NCBI GenBank assembly: GCA_035507035.1
Contig: DATJOJ010000065.1
Location: 124,001 to 188,000, forward strand
DNA: 64,000 bases
Origin: DATJOJ01 sp035507035
GTDB lineage: Bacteria; Acidobacteriota; Terriglobia; Terriglobales; Acidobacteriaceae
Direction: 5' to 3'
Both the position numbers and the translations under genes were made by a program. The notes under the pieces are model-generated. The model had not been told where the DNA came from. It ran no database searches and saw nothing but the letters and a program-made list of their open reading frames with translations. Shown piece by piece: positions 34,463 to 42,752 of the stretch (position 1 is its first letter; every line of letters starts with the position of its first letter).

Positions 34463-34922
34463 GCAAGTTAATGATAAAGCTCCTGAGTTTACTTTGCCTG
34501 ATCAAGATGGCAAGGACGTCTCGCTCAAGGATTTTCTCGGCAAAACCGTCGTCCTCTTTTTTTATCCCAAAGCCGACACTCCCGGCTGAACCATAGAGGC
34601 GTGCGGGTTCCGCGACGCATACAAAAAATTGCAAAAAGCCGGTGCCGTGACCCTGGGGATTTCCGCCGACACCTCTGCCGCACAGAAAAAGTTCGAAGAC
34701 AAGTACGACCTGCCCTACACTCTACTCGCTGATACGGAAAAGAAAGTCTGCAACGCCTACGACGTGATCAAAGAAAAAAATATGTACGGTAAAAAAGTGA
34801 AGGGCATCGCTCGCACGACTTTCGTGATCGGCCCCAACGGCAAGATCGCACACATCTTCAACAATGTGAAAGCCGATGGCCATGCCGAAGAAGTGCTGCA
34901 GTATCTGAAAGAAGCAGCATGA
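34461..34922 (+). CDS. bcp: Bcp-type peroxiredoxin with in-frame TGA at the peroxidatic position, probable selenoprotein
   Basis: AAAGGAG lies eight bases before the ATG. The frame runs 42 codons to YPKADTPG, meets TGA at 34587-34589, then continues without a break as TIEACGFRD to a TGA at 34920. Bcp/PrxQ proteins have Cys at exactly this spot (PGCT-x-EAC). The second Cys five residues later, the usual resolving Cys, is kept (48 here; E. coli uses 45 and 50). With selenocysteine at 43 the protein is 153 residues, the normal length. A SECIS-like hairpin starts nine bases after the TGA. It should reduce peroxides with a selenolate. The stop overlaps the next gene's ATG. A nonsense mutation or base error is the alternative. 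Confidence 0.85.
34599..34618 (+). promoter_or_regulatory. SECIS-like hairpin after the Sec codon
   Basis: GCGT and GCGG pair with CCGC and ACGC, with one bulged G at 34614. The tip can be drawn as GTT or, more relaxed, GGTTC at 34606-34610, 16 bases after the TGA. Bacterial SECIS elements have a short loop with an early G about this far from UGA; the E. coli fdhF loop (GGUCU) is alike. Confidence 0.65.
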
Positions 34923-35641
34923 GTTCGGTAGCTCGCTCCTCTAGAGGTCAGCGGCGTCATTCCGAAGCCCCGCGTTTTCCCCAGCGGGGCAAGGAATCTC
35001 TCCGCAACTTTTCCGAGCCACCCGATGTGCTGTCCCGCAAATTCTACGATCGCGATCCCCGCATCGTGAGCCGCGAGCTGCTCGGCAAGATCCTGGTTCG
35101 CAGAGAGAAGAAAAAACTACTCGCCGGTCGCATCGTCGAAGTCGAAGCCTACCTCGGAACCGATGACCCTGCGGCTCACAGCTTTTCCGGCCGCACCGCG
35201 CGCAACGCCGTGCTCTTTGGCCCTCCCGGCTTCGCCTACATTTACTTCATCTACGGCAACCACTACTGCCTGAACGTCTCGTGCCTGCCGGATGGCACCC
35301 CGGGCGGAATCCTTTTTCGCGCCCTCGAACCTTTGATCGGAATCGACGATATGGCGCGGAGCCGCGACGTGGCACTCGATGGGGAGCGGAGCCTGAGGCT
35401 ATTGACCTCCGGTCCCGGCCGCCTCGCCGAAGCCTTCAGCATCACCCGCGTTCGTGATAACGGCAAAGACCTCACCAGCCCATCTTCCGATTTGTTCGTC
35501 GCCGATGACGGGTTCCCAACGCCGACCATCCTCGCTACGCCTCGTATTGGTATAACGAAGGCGGCCGACCTGCCCTTGCGCTATTTGATCGAAGGCAACC
35601 CCTTCGTCTCCGGACCAAGGAAACTCCATCGCGCAGGCTGA
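34919..35641 (+). CDS. 3-methyladenine DNA glycosylase (AAG/MPG family)
   Basis: A 240-residue protein with the AAG/MPG fold signatures: LLGKILVRR near the start of the domain, GRIVEVEAYLGTDDPAAHSFSGRTARN with the catalytic Glu, and GFAYIYFIYGNHYCLNV, the substrate-pocket strand. The C-terminal TPTILATPRIGITKAADLPLRYLI fits the family. It excises alkylated purines. The first 35 residues are basic and probably disordered. The ATG overlaps the peroxiredoxin stop (ATGA), so translation is coupled, pairing peroxide defence with DNA repair in one operon. Confidence 0.93.
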   Translation: MSSVARSSRGQRRHSEAPRFPQRGKESLRNFSEPPDVLSRKFYDRDPRIVSRELLGKILVRREKKKLLAGRIVEVEAYLGTDDPAAHSFSGRTARNAVLFGPPGFAYIYFIYGNHYCLNVSCLPDGTPGGILFRALEPLIGIDDMARSRDVALDGERSLRLLTSGPGRLAEAFSITRVRDNGKDLTSPSSDLFVADDGFPTPTILATPRIGITKAADLPLRYLIEGNPFVSGPRKLHRAG

Positions 35642-35648
35642 TTTTCCG

Positions 35649-35664
35649 CTCTGTGCCTCTGTGT
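35649..35664. repeat. short dispersed repeat, family 2 (copy 1)
   Basis: CTCTGTGCCTCTGTGT lies between the glycosylase stop and the methyltransferase start. A near reverse complement occurs at 48680. Confidence 0.45.
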
Positions 35665-35681
35665 ACTATTCTTTTCTTCCT

Positions 35682-36410
35682 ATGCCCTCGAAACCCGACT
35701 ACGGCCTCGACGCTCCCGGCGTCGTCCGCACTCTCATCCTGATCGGCGTAATTCTTCTGCCTTTCGGACGGCTGGTGCCGAGTTTTCGTATCGGCTCTGT
35801 GACTTTTGTGCTGGGAAGCGCCAGTGTCGTCACCGGATCGCTATTAATTCTCGAAGGCTTGTTGATGATCCTTTATTCCAAGTGGGGGAAATTCCGTCAC
35901 TGCGATCGCATGTTGAAGCGGATCGCTTGGCACGGCACCGAAACCGTTCTCGACGTCGGCACTGGCCGCGGATTGCTGCTAATCGCTGCCGCCAAGCACC
36001 TCACCACCGGCAAATCCGTCGGCATCGACATCTGGAGTTCTAAAGATCTTTCCGGCAACACGATGGAAGGCACGCTTCGCAATGCCGAACTTGAAGGTGT
36101 CCGCGAGAGAGTCGATGTCCAGAATGGCGACGCCACAGCCATGCGCTTTCCCGACGCCACCTTCGACGTGATTCTCTCCAACGCCTGCATCCACAACATT
36201 CCCGGCCGCAAAGCCCGCGATAAGGCCTGCCGAGAGATTGTTCGCGTGCTCAAACCCGGCGGCGTCGCTCTGGTCTCCGACTTCATTCACACCGCCGACT
36301 ACGTCAAAGCTTGCCGCGCAGCCGGCGCGACAGCCATTCGCACCGGCATGAATTTCCTGTTCACATTTCCCCGGATGAGGGTTGTGGAGGTAAGAAAGCC
36401 TGCGCCCTAA
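35682..36410 (+). CDS. membrane-anchored SAM-dependent methyltransferase
   Basis: Two hydrophobic segments near the N-terminus (about 10-30 and 38-60) precede a class I methyltransferase domain. Motif I is VLDVGTGRGLLLIAAAKH, the acidic end of strand 2 is VGIDIWS, and NGDATAMRFPDATFDVILSNACIHNI covers motifs II-III. KPGGVALVSDF is the post-motif. The ATG at 35682 is preferred to a GTG at 35661, which lies inside a dispersed repeat. The substrate is unknown; ubiquinone/menaquinone-type enzymes share this domain, but the membrane hairpin is unusual. The stop overlaps the remnant of panC on the other strand. Confidence 0.82.
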   Translation: MPSKPDYGLDAPGVVRTLILIGVILLPFGRLVPSFRIGSVTFVLGSASVVTGSLLILEGLLMILYSKWGKFRHCDRMLKRIAWHGTETVLDVGTGRGLLLIAAAKHLTTGKSVGIDIWSSKDLSGNTMEGTLRNAELEGVRERVDVQNGDATAMRFPDATFDVILSNACIHNIPGRKARDKACREIVRVLKPGGVALVSDFIHTADYVKACRAAGATAIRTGMNFLFTFPRMRVVEVRKPAP

Positions 36411-36530
36411 GACCTGCCCAGCACCACGTTGTCGATCAACCGCGTGGTCCCTACAAACGCCGCCACTGCCGCCAGCGCTGAACTGACAACGTGTTCAACC
36501 GGTTCCAGCGCGTCCGATCACAATATCGAC
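36407..36530 (-). pseudogene. remnant of the panC 3' end
   Basis: On the minus strand this stretch encodes a peptide ending VVSSALAAVAAFVG then TTRLIDNVVLGRS and a stop. Intact panC ends VVGSALVAVAAFIG then TTRLIDNVVLGVS. About 33 codons align, with changes at both silent and coding positions; upstream of that the homology stops and in-frame stops appear. The longest exact match is TCGATCAACCGCGT, at 36432 and 39587. The stop codon overlaps the methyltransferase stop. It is a displaced or duplicated gene end, 3.1 kb from the functional copy. Confidence 0.75.
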
Positions 36531-36587
36531 GATCAGATAGGGGCACCCAGCCGGTGCCCCTATTTGCAGATTCGTAACGCGATTGTT

Positions 36588-38204
36588 CTATGGCTCGGGG
36601 CCCCGGGCGAAGCCTACGTTTTCCACATTTACGCCGCCAACCTGCTTTCGGCCGTCGGTCCAGGTAACGTACGCCGTTCCGGTCTTGCCCGTGTCAGCCG
36701 CGTTTAGAGCTACGTTGTAATCGTAATCGCCCGCATAGCAGGAAACGACGTTGGGGTCATTCTGAGCCGGTTGCGTGATTATGGAAGAGCTGATTGCGCC
36801 CTCGGGTTGCCACGAAGCGCCATTGGTTTTCGATTGCCGGCCTACGCGCTCGTAGTTACATCCCGCATCTCCAACATTGTTGCATGCGCTTGTAGCTTTG
36901 CGACGGTCATACCAGGAGGCCGTTAGGTTGCCATCGGAGGTGGCGGAGAGTGACGGCATCCACTGCGTTTTGAAGGGAGCATCCGAGTCGGTGTTTAGCT
37001 TGACAGGCGTCGACCACGTCATACCGTTGTCGGTCGAACGCTGATAAAAGATGTCTCCGTGGTCGCCGTTCGTGCCCGCCCCGGCATAGTCGTAATGCAC
37101 CACGCCATTGGGGCCAACTGCTGGCTCCCCCCAACCCATGTGCCGGATGATGGGATTGACTTGGTAAAAATATCCGCATGATGCATCACCGACGGGGTTG
37201 TAGCGCGGACCCATAATCGTTTGAGTCCAAGTGCTGCCGCCATCGGTTGAGCTGAACATCAAGTTCTGGCGTGTAGCGCTTCCTCCACCACCCTCATCCA
37301 TGCTGGCGAGGAATACAGTGCTCTGCCCGCCAATCACGCTGGCGCCCCGTGGCGAACCCGTAATCTGCACATTGCGGAAGAACGTACCGGTATTGAGTTG
37401 TAGCGGGGTGCTCCAGGTCTTGCCGTCGTCCGAGTAGGTCACAAAAAGACATCCGCCGTCGCCACAAGACGTAGTGAAGTCGTTCCAAGACACGTACATA
37501 CGACCGTAGGTAGCGCTGCTCGGTTCGTTGTCTGCCCACATCGACGGGCGGTCATCAAAGACGCCGTTATGAGCGCAGGACCCGGTCGTCCAAGTCTTGC
37601 CGTCGGTAGAGGTCCACAAGCCAATGCCCTGACCACCACAATCTGCGCCAGAGACCAAGTCACCCGCAAAGAATTCGCCCATCTTGGAGTTGAAAACGAC
37701 GAGCGGATCGCCATAGTTGGTACCATGGCCGCTGGTAAATGGCGCAGGTTGAATCTGGGTAAAGGTCGTGCCGCCGTCACTGGAATAGGACGTACCAGAA
37801 TAGTTCGATGGGTTGTCGTAGTTGGCATTATAGTTCACGACAATGGTCTGACCTTTGTCCGCTGTGCTGGCCGCCACCATGCTTTCGCTGCCACACATAT
37901 CATCGGAGTTGGCACAATCCGACCCGTTGCTAACAAGAACATTGGCGATCTTGGGGGCAGTGGGCATTTTGTGCTCCACTCCGCCGGCCGTGGGCTGCCC
38001 GCCTTGCACGATTCCGCATTGAATCAGAATTAACCCGGCGCGCATGTTGTCCTGCATCAAGAGCGACGGGGGGCTGATCTTTGAGCAGTCGACGCCGAGG
38101 GGAGTCACCTGGGCGCGAGCTGCCGAAGGTTGAAGCACACACGCTACCAGCAACAAAACTGGAAACGTAAGCTTACAGAGCAATCTACTTCGGTTGTTCG
38201 CCAT
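36588..38204 (-). CDS. secreted sialidase-like (BNR/Asp-box) beta-propeller protein
   Basis: A 538-residue protein with a signal peptide (1-31, cut after ARA). At least five Asp-box motifs (S-x-D-x-G-x-x-W) can be read: YSSDGGTTF, STDGKTWTT, YSDDGKTWS, SSTDGGSTW and STDNGMTWS. These are the turns of a six-bladed sialidase-type propeller. I did not find the arginine triad, Tyr or FRIP motif of a true sialidase, so glycan binding or another propeller role is as likely as hydrolysis. Many cysteines (about a dozen) suggest disulfides. Its start overlaps the parvulin gene by 20 bases. The pair lies in the block flanked by the two panC ends. Confidence 0.78.
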   Translation of the reverse strand: MANNRSRLLCKLTFPVLLLVACVLQPSAARAQVTPLGVDCSKISPPSLLMQDNMRAGLILIQCGIVQGGQPTAGGVEHKMPTAPKIANVLVSNGSDCANSDDMCGSESMVAASTADKGQTIVVNYNANYDNPSNYSGTSYSSDGGTTFTQIQPAPFTSGHGTNYGDPLVVFNSKMGEFFAGDLVSGADCGGQGIGLWTSTDGKTWTTGSCAHNGVFDDRPSMWADNEPSSATYGRMYVSWNDFTTSCGDGGCLFVTYSDDGKTWSTPLQLNTGTFFRNVQITGSPRGASVIGGQSTVFLASMDEGGGGSATRQNLMFSSTDGGSTWTQTIMGPRYNPVGDASCGYFYQVNPIIRHMGWGEPAVGPNGVVHYDYAGAGTNGDHGDIFYQRSTDNGMTWSTPVKLNTDSDAPFKTQWMPSLSATSDGNLTASWYDRRKATSACNNVGDAGCNYERVGRQSKTNGASWQPEGAISSSIITQPAQNDPNVVSCYAGDYDYNVALNAADTGKTGTAYVTWTDGRKQVGGVNVENVGFARGPEP

Positions 38205-39198
38205 TGTTGCTTTCCGCCTTTTTCGCTGATTTTTGAGGCTCAGACTGTGGATCAGGTGCCGCAGTCCGAAAAAATTGTTCGTCCATCCAGATACCGGCCT
38301 TCGCTTTCAGATCGTCCAACAACGCTTGCATCTTCTGCCCCTGCAGGTCTTTTTCGATATGCGAAGAGACTTGGCCAAGGGTTTGACGGTCACGCTTAAC
38401 CAACTGAATGACAAGTATGCGGGACGGAGTATCTTCAACCTCAGACCACTCGCCCTCCTTGAGAGCGAACGCGACTTTCTCAATGGCTGGCGAAAGCTGG
38501 CCGCGCAGAAAGATGAGGGGCTCGGCATCAAGCATGCCATCGCCCGACTTGATCAGGTTTGCGGCCAGTGTTTTCTCACTGGTTCCCGATGCGCACTGAC
38601 GACGGATCTGATCAGCGCGATCCCTGGCGGCCTGGGAACTCAGGACTGGCTCATCTTTGGATTTGTCTCGCACTTTCCAAATGAACAGCCTGCGGATTCG
38701 CACCTCGTCGTAGTCCGACGGGTGGGCAGAGTAATATTGGCGGATTTCCTCGGAGCTGGGTTCGGCCTGACGCATTAAGCTCGCAAATTCCGCGTCGGAA
38801 AGTATTTGCATGCGGGCGATGGCTAACTTCCGGATAACCTCGGACGAGGAATCGAGGCCATTGGCGAGGGCCTGTTGCGAAAGCATTAGTACGGAAGCAT
38901 AGTCGTTCCCGAGGCGTCGGCGATCTTTCTCGGTCGCGCCTTCCTTGTCAGGATCCCCGCCATGTGGTTCAATGCCCTCGATCCGAGATTCGAATTCTTC
39001 CTCAGTGACCTTAATGTTATCGACTCTTAGTATGACTCGGTCGCTCGCAGCGGGAACATTCTTGGCCTGTGCAGAGATTGATGGTCCGGACGAACTTGAA
39101 GGATTTGTGTTGGAAGGCTGCTGGGCGTGTCCGGCCTCAGCCAGTAGGGCCCAGAGAATAAGGCAAGAAGTAAAATGCGCGCTAATGGAAGTCCTCAA
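38185..39198 (-). CDS. exported parvulin-type peptidyl-prolyl isomerase
   Basis: A 337-residue protein starting at a TTG, which is needed to include the signal peptide (MRTSISAHFTSCLILWALLAEAGHA). A Ser-rich linker leads to an SurA-like helical domain (VILRVDNIKVTEEEFESRI and YASVLMLSQQALANGLD). The parvulin domain follows (about 165-285), with SGDGMLDAEPLIFLRGQLSPAIEKVAFALKEGEWSEVEDTPSRILVIQLV, the characteristic run. The tail is Lys/Glu-rich. It is the second such enzyme in the window and overlaps the propeller gene, so it probably helps fold that Cys-rich secreted product. The start codon is the least sure part. Confidence 0.82.
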   Translation of the reverse strand: MRTSISAHFTSCLILWALLAEAGHAQQPSNTNPSSSSGPSISAQAKNVPAASDRVILRVDNIKVTEEEFESRIEGIEPHGGDPDKEGATEKDRRRLGNDYASVLMLSQQALANGLDSSSEVIRKLAIARMQILSDAEFASLMRQAEPSSEEIRQYYSAHPSDYDEVRIRRLFIWKVRDKSKDEPVLSSQAARDRADQIRRQCASGTSEKTLAANLIKSGDGMLDAEPLIFLRGQLSPAIEKVAFALKEGEWSEVEDTPSRILVIQLVKRDRQTLGQVSSHIEKDLQGQKMQALLDDLKAKAGIWMDEQFFRTAAPDPQSEPQKSAKKAESNNGEQPK

Positions 39199-39561
39199 TT
39201 TTTGAGCGCCCGACGCTTGCGTGGCTCCCCAGTTTGTGCAGCCGAATATTCAAGGCTCGTTCGGGATTGCTTCGTGTGCCATCTTCGCCTATGGCACCTT
39301 CTTGTCTGTTGAACCCGTGCGCCTAACTGAGACCCGCATTATATGACAAGCCGCGATGCGAGGTCTCTCGAAAAGCCACGCCAACTATACTTCGACTCTG
39401 TTAGGACATGTCATAAAAATGTAAACGATATGTAAAAAATGGGTGGCAACCCGGCGCGCTGAAGAGCAATGTTTCGTTCCGCGTGATTCAATGAATGAAG
39501 GCTAACTCGGGCGAGTTCCGCAGGTTCCGACCCAATCGAAGGAGAGTTTCCGGCCCGCGTC
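39199..39561. other. intergenic region upstream of the parvulin-propeller pair
   Basis: No gene was seen in these 363 bases. The AT-rich part at 39405-39440 contains two close ATGTAAA words. It must hold the promoter of the pair and marks the junction with intact panC. Confidence 0.4.
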
Positions 39562-40410
39562 TTACGATACACCCAGCACTACATTATCGATCAACCGCGT
39601 CGTCCCGATAAACGCGGCCACGGCAACCAGCGCCGAGCCCACCACCTGGTCAACCGCCTCCAGCATTTCCGGATCCACAATTTCCAAGTAATCCAGCCGC
39701 GCGCCGCGTTCCCCTGCAATCACGCGTTTCCCGCTTTCAACCAGCTTTGCCGCGTCGCGCTCGCCGCGCTCAAACTGGCTTTGCACTTCGACCAGAGCGC
39801 GATGCAGCACCAGCGCCGACTTTCGCTGCTCCGCATTCAAATAAGCATTTCGCGAGCTCAGAGCCAGGCCATCGGCATCGCGAACGATCGGGCACACCAC
39901 AACTTCCACCGCGAAATTCAAATCCCGCACCATCCGCCGAATGATTGCCGCCTGCGCCGCATCTTTTTGCCCGAAAAACGCTAAATCCGGTTCGATAATG
40001 TTGAACAGCTTCGCCACCACCGTCGTCACCCCGCCAAAGTGGCCTGGCCGCGACCGACCGCACAGCTTTTCACTCATCCCCTCGACGGTTACGTATGTGA
40101 TCGCTTTCTCCGGATACATCTCCTCGGCCGTTGGCGCAAACAGCAAATCCACCGACTCTTTTTCCAGCAACCGGCAATCTCGGTCGAACGTGCGTGGATA
40201 CTTGGCCAAGTCCTCGTTTGGCCCAAACTGCAGCGGATTCACAAAGATCGAAACCGCGACCGCGTCGCACTGCGCATTCGCTTCCCGCACCAGTGAGAGA
40301 TGCCCCTCATGCAGCGCGCCCATGGTTGGCACGAAGCCGAGGCGCAATCCCCCTAACCGCGCCGCCCGCGAGGCGGCTTGCATTTCTTTGATTGTTTTGC
40401 AGATTTTCAT
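39562..40410 (-). CDS. panC: pantothenate synthetase
   Basis: A 282-residue protein joining pantoate and beta-alanine with ATP. The nucleotidyltransferase signatures are present: FVPTMGALHEGHLSLVREA with the HxGH motif, VSIFVNPLQFGPNEDLAKYPR, RPGHFGGVTTVVAKLF, FFGQKDAAQAAIIRRM and LALSSRNAYL (the KMSKS-like loop). Length is normal. It is the last of a minus-strand set panB-lipoprotein-panC with gaps of two to fourteen bases. Its 3' end is repeated in diverged form at 36.4 kb, so the present end may have arrived together with the neighbouring block. Confidence 0.97.
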   Translation of the reverse strand: MKICKTIKEMQAASRAARLGGLRLGFVPTMGALHEGHLSLVREANAQCDAVAVSIFVNPLQFGPNEDLAKYPRTFDRDCRLLEKESVDLLFAPTAEEMYPEKAITYVTVEGMSEKLCGRSRPGHFGGVTTVVAKLFNIIEPDLAFFGQKDAAQAAIIRRMVRDLNFAVEVVVCPIVRDADGLALSSRNAYLNAEQRKSALVLHRALVEVQSQFERGERDAAKLVESGKRVIAGERGARLDYLEIVDPEMLEAVDQVVGSALVAVAAFIGTTRLIDNVVLGVS

Positions 40411-40414
40411 GGCG

Positions 40415-40846
40415 CTACGATGCCGGAACCCAGTCGATCAGAATGTGTAAGCTTTCGAGCGTTCCCGCCACCACTCCGCGATTCCTTCGGATCAGCGCCT
40501 CGTCACCCGTCCCGGCAGGCTTGTCTTCCGCCACGGCTACCACTCGCCCATACGGCCACGCCGAGGGCGACAACCGTGCGAGTGCGTCCGGAACCTCATC
40601 GAACTTGAGCAGATGTTCCTCGTTGTTCGAAACATCCAGCAAACTCGCCCCATTTTTCCCAATCATCAAGTAAGGATTTCGCCAGGATTTGAAATCGCGC
40701 ACACTGCCGAATTTCGCCGGATCGGCGGCAGGGATGGATTGCAGGCGGGTATACGCGTTGACTTGTGCCGCCGGATTTGATTTTGCCGCGCAACCAAGCA
40801 GCACAGCGCCAAGCATTGCCAGAACACTCAAACACAAATATCTCAT
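40415..40846 (-). CDS. small lipoprotein inserted between panB and panC
   Basis: A protein of about 143 residues with a lipoprotein signal: MRYLCLSVLAMLGAVLLGC, with LLGC as the lipobox. The ATG at 40846 is preferred; GTG and TTG codons just upstream are possible. The mature part has SVRDFKSWRNPYLMIGKNGASLLD and ALARLSPSAWPYGRVVAV, which read as one small alpha/beta domain. No known family was recognised. It sits two to fourteen bases from panB and four from panC, so it is surely cotranscribed. A lipoprotein has no obvious part in pantothenate synthesis. Confidence 0.75.
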   Translation of the reverse strand: MRYLCLSVLAMLGAVLLGCAAKSNPAAQVNAYTRLQSIPAADPAKFGSVRDFKSWRNPYLMIGKNGASLLDVSNNEEHLLKFDEVPDALARLSPSAWPYGRVVAVAEDKPAGTGDEALIRRNRGVVAGTLESLHILIDWVPAS

Positions 40847-40857
40847 CACCACCAATT

Positions 40858-41748
40858 CTAACGGTGAGACCGGCGTTTGTGCTCCATGACAGTTTCAAGC
40901 GACTGCTGGGTCTCTTTCGGCAGATGGTACGACTCGTTGTCCGACGGATATTGCCGCGACATCACATCTGCGCGGAACGCCTGCACTGCCGCCGTGATGG
41001 TTGCCGCAGCGTCTCCGTAGCGGCGCACAAATTTCGCCGGTTGGCCAAACGTCAAATTCAAAATGTCGTGGAACACCAGCACTTGGCCATCGCACTCCGG
41101 CCCCGCGCCAATGCCGATCGTCGGTGTCGCCACCTCAGCCGTGACCATGGCTGCCACTTCCCGGGGAATACCCTCTAAATACAGGCAAGCCACGCCGGCT
41201 CGATCCAACGCCACGGCGTCTTTCATCAACTGTTCTACCGCGGCGAGCGACTTACCTTGGACTTTGTAACCTCCCATGACATTTACCGACTGCGGCGTCA
41301 GTCCGATATGTCCGGCCACGGGAATTTCGGCATCGATTACGCGGCGAATTACGTCGGCGCGCTTCTCGCCGCCTTCCATCTTTACCGCTTCCGCTCCGCC
41401 TTCTTTGACGAAGCGCATGGCATTGCGCACCGCCTCGTCCGCGGAAACATGAAACGACCCAAAGGGCATGTCGGCGATCAGGAATCCATGCTTTACGCCT
41501 CGCCGTACGGCCCGCGTGTGATGCAACATTTCATCCACCGTGACGGTGAGCGTGTTCTCGTACCCGAGCATGGTTTGCGCGAGCGAATCCCCGACCAGAA
41601 TTATGTCGATCGCTGCCTCATCGACGAGGCGCGCGGCCGCGTAGTCATACGCGGTTAAGCAGGTGATGGGTTGCTGGAAATGTTTCTTATCGCGAAGGGA
41701 AGAAACCGTAATTTTCTGGCGAGGTTCGCCAATTGGCGTAAGACTCAC
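40858..41748 (-). CDS. panB: 3-methyl-2-oxobutanoate hydroxymethyltransferase
   Basis: A 296-residue TIM-barrel enzyme making ketopantoate, the first step to pantothenate. Signatures: LTAYDYAAARLVDEAAIDIILVGDSLAQTMLG with the Mg-binding Asp, DMPFGSFHVSADEAVRNA, AVKMEGGEK, VAGHIGLTPQSVNVMGGYKVQGK (catalytic region) and IGIGAGPECDGQVLVFHDIL. GGAGG lies five bases before a GTG start. It heads the panB-lipoprotein-panC set; panD is not in the window. Confidence 0.97.
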   Translation of the reverse strand: MSLTPIGEPRQKITVSSLRDKKHFQQPITCLTAYDYAAARLVDEAAIDIILVGDSLAQTMLGYENTLTVTVDEMLHHTRAVRRGVKHGFLIADMPFGSFHVSADEAVRNAMRFVKEGGAEAVKMEGGEKRADVIRRVIDAEIPVAGHIGLTPQSVNVMGGYKVQGKSLAAVEQLMKDAVALDRAGVACLYLEGIPREVAAMVTAEVATPTIGIGAGPECDGQVLVFHDILNLTFGQPAKFVRRYGDAAATITAAVQAFRADVMSRQYPSDNESYHLPKETQQSLETVMEHKRRSHR

Positions 41749-41901
41749 GATGCCCTCCAGTGCCCTTCCGGCTTCGCCGGATAGAGCCTGTACACATCTT
41801 TTGATAACTCTTACCTTATTGTAGTCGCAGCAAATGGCCGAATCCAGTAAAAGTGCAAGTAGCTGACAACTAGATACTTACCAGCGCTGGCATGCCCGCG
41901 T

Positions 41902-42567
41902 TTACGCGCTGGCGGCTTCCTCTCTGCCCAGAGGCAAGAAATACTGCGTCCCGCGGATCGGCTCAGAGACTTTTCTCAACAACTCCTGCAAATCTTCGTT
42001 CCGTTCGACGAAATCAATTTCCGAAGTATTTACGATCAGCAAATCCGACGACGTGTAGTGAAAGAAAAAGTGCTCGTACGCTTTAATGACTTCCTCGAGA
42101 TACGCTTCGCCCACCGCTTTTTCTCCCGGCGCATTCTTTTTCTTGAGCCGCTTTTTAAGCACTTCGGGCGTGGCCTGTAGATAAATCACCAAGTCGGGGG
42201 TGGGAAGTTGCTCGCGAAAGTGGTTGTAATAGCGGTTATAAGTATCGAGCTCCTGGTCGGTGAGATTCAGACAGGCAAACAGCTTGTCCTTTTCGAAGAT
42301 GAAGTCGGTAACTACCGTCCGCTGCGATCGCGGCCCCAGATCCAGCCCGCGAAGGCGTTCAAACCTTCGAATCAGAAAGGCGAACTGGGTTTGAAAGGCT
42401 GCCCCGCGATCGCCATCATAGAAAGACGGCAAGAACGGATTGTCTTCCTCCTCCATCACGCGCTGGGCATTCAAACGCTCCGCCAGAATCCGCGACAGCG
42501 TGCTCTTTCCGACGCGTATCGGACCTTCGACTGCGATGTAACGGGGTAACTCAAAAAGATTGGCCAT
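41902..42567 (-). CDS. deoxynucleoside kinase (dNK/dAK-dGK type)
   Basis: From the ATG at 42567 the protein is 221 residues; an upstream in-frame start at 42624 adds a lead that is not conserved-looking. The P-loop is YIAVEGPIRVGKSTLSRIL. The family's Glu appears in EEEDNPFLPSFY, and the FQTQFAFLIRRFERL helix and the DRS-like region are changed to VTDFIFEKDKLFA. DLVIYLQATPEVLKKRLKKK is the lid side. Such kinases salvage deoxyadenosine, deoxyguanosine or deoxycytidine. It is 153 bases upstream of panB on the same strand and may share its transcript. Confidence 0.88.
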   Translation of the reverse strand: MANLFELPRYIAVEGPIRVGKSTLSRILAERLNAQRVMEEEDNPFLPSFYDGDRGAAFQTQFAFLIRRFERLRGLDLGPRSQRTVVTDFIFEKDKLFACLNLTDQELDTYNRYYNHFREQLPTPDLVIYLQATPEVLKKRLKKKNAPGEKAVGEAYLEEVIKAYEHFFFHYTSSDLLIVNTSEIDFVERNEDLQELLRKVSEPIRGTQYFLPLGREEAASA

Positions 42568-42752
42568 GGCCTCGAAGACGGCAGCTTCGCTTGGCAGAAT
42601 AGCGCGCCCAGGTCTGGCACGCAATTGAGGAAAAGGTTAACAGGCAAGTCAGAAGTAAGAAGGCCAAGTTTAAAAGGCAAAAGTAGGCGGTGAGTCCATC
42701 CTCCCAGTTCTGATTTTCTAATTCTCACTTCTGACTTTCATATAATCTCCCC

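Noticed and set aside
34461..34589. Reading the peroxiredoxin as two genes or as a truncated pseudogene
   Set aside because: The single TGA falls on the catalytic codon, the rest of the frame is clean and a hairpin follows directly; recoding explains this better.
36588..38204. A true sialidase
   Set aside because: Asp boxes are clear, but the arginine triad and FRIP motif were not found; only the propeller fold is claimed.
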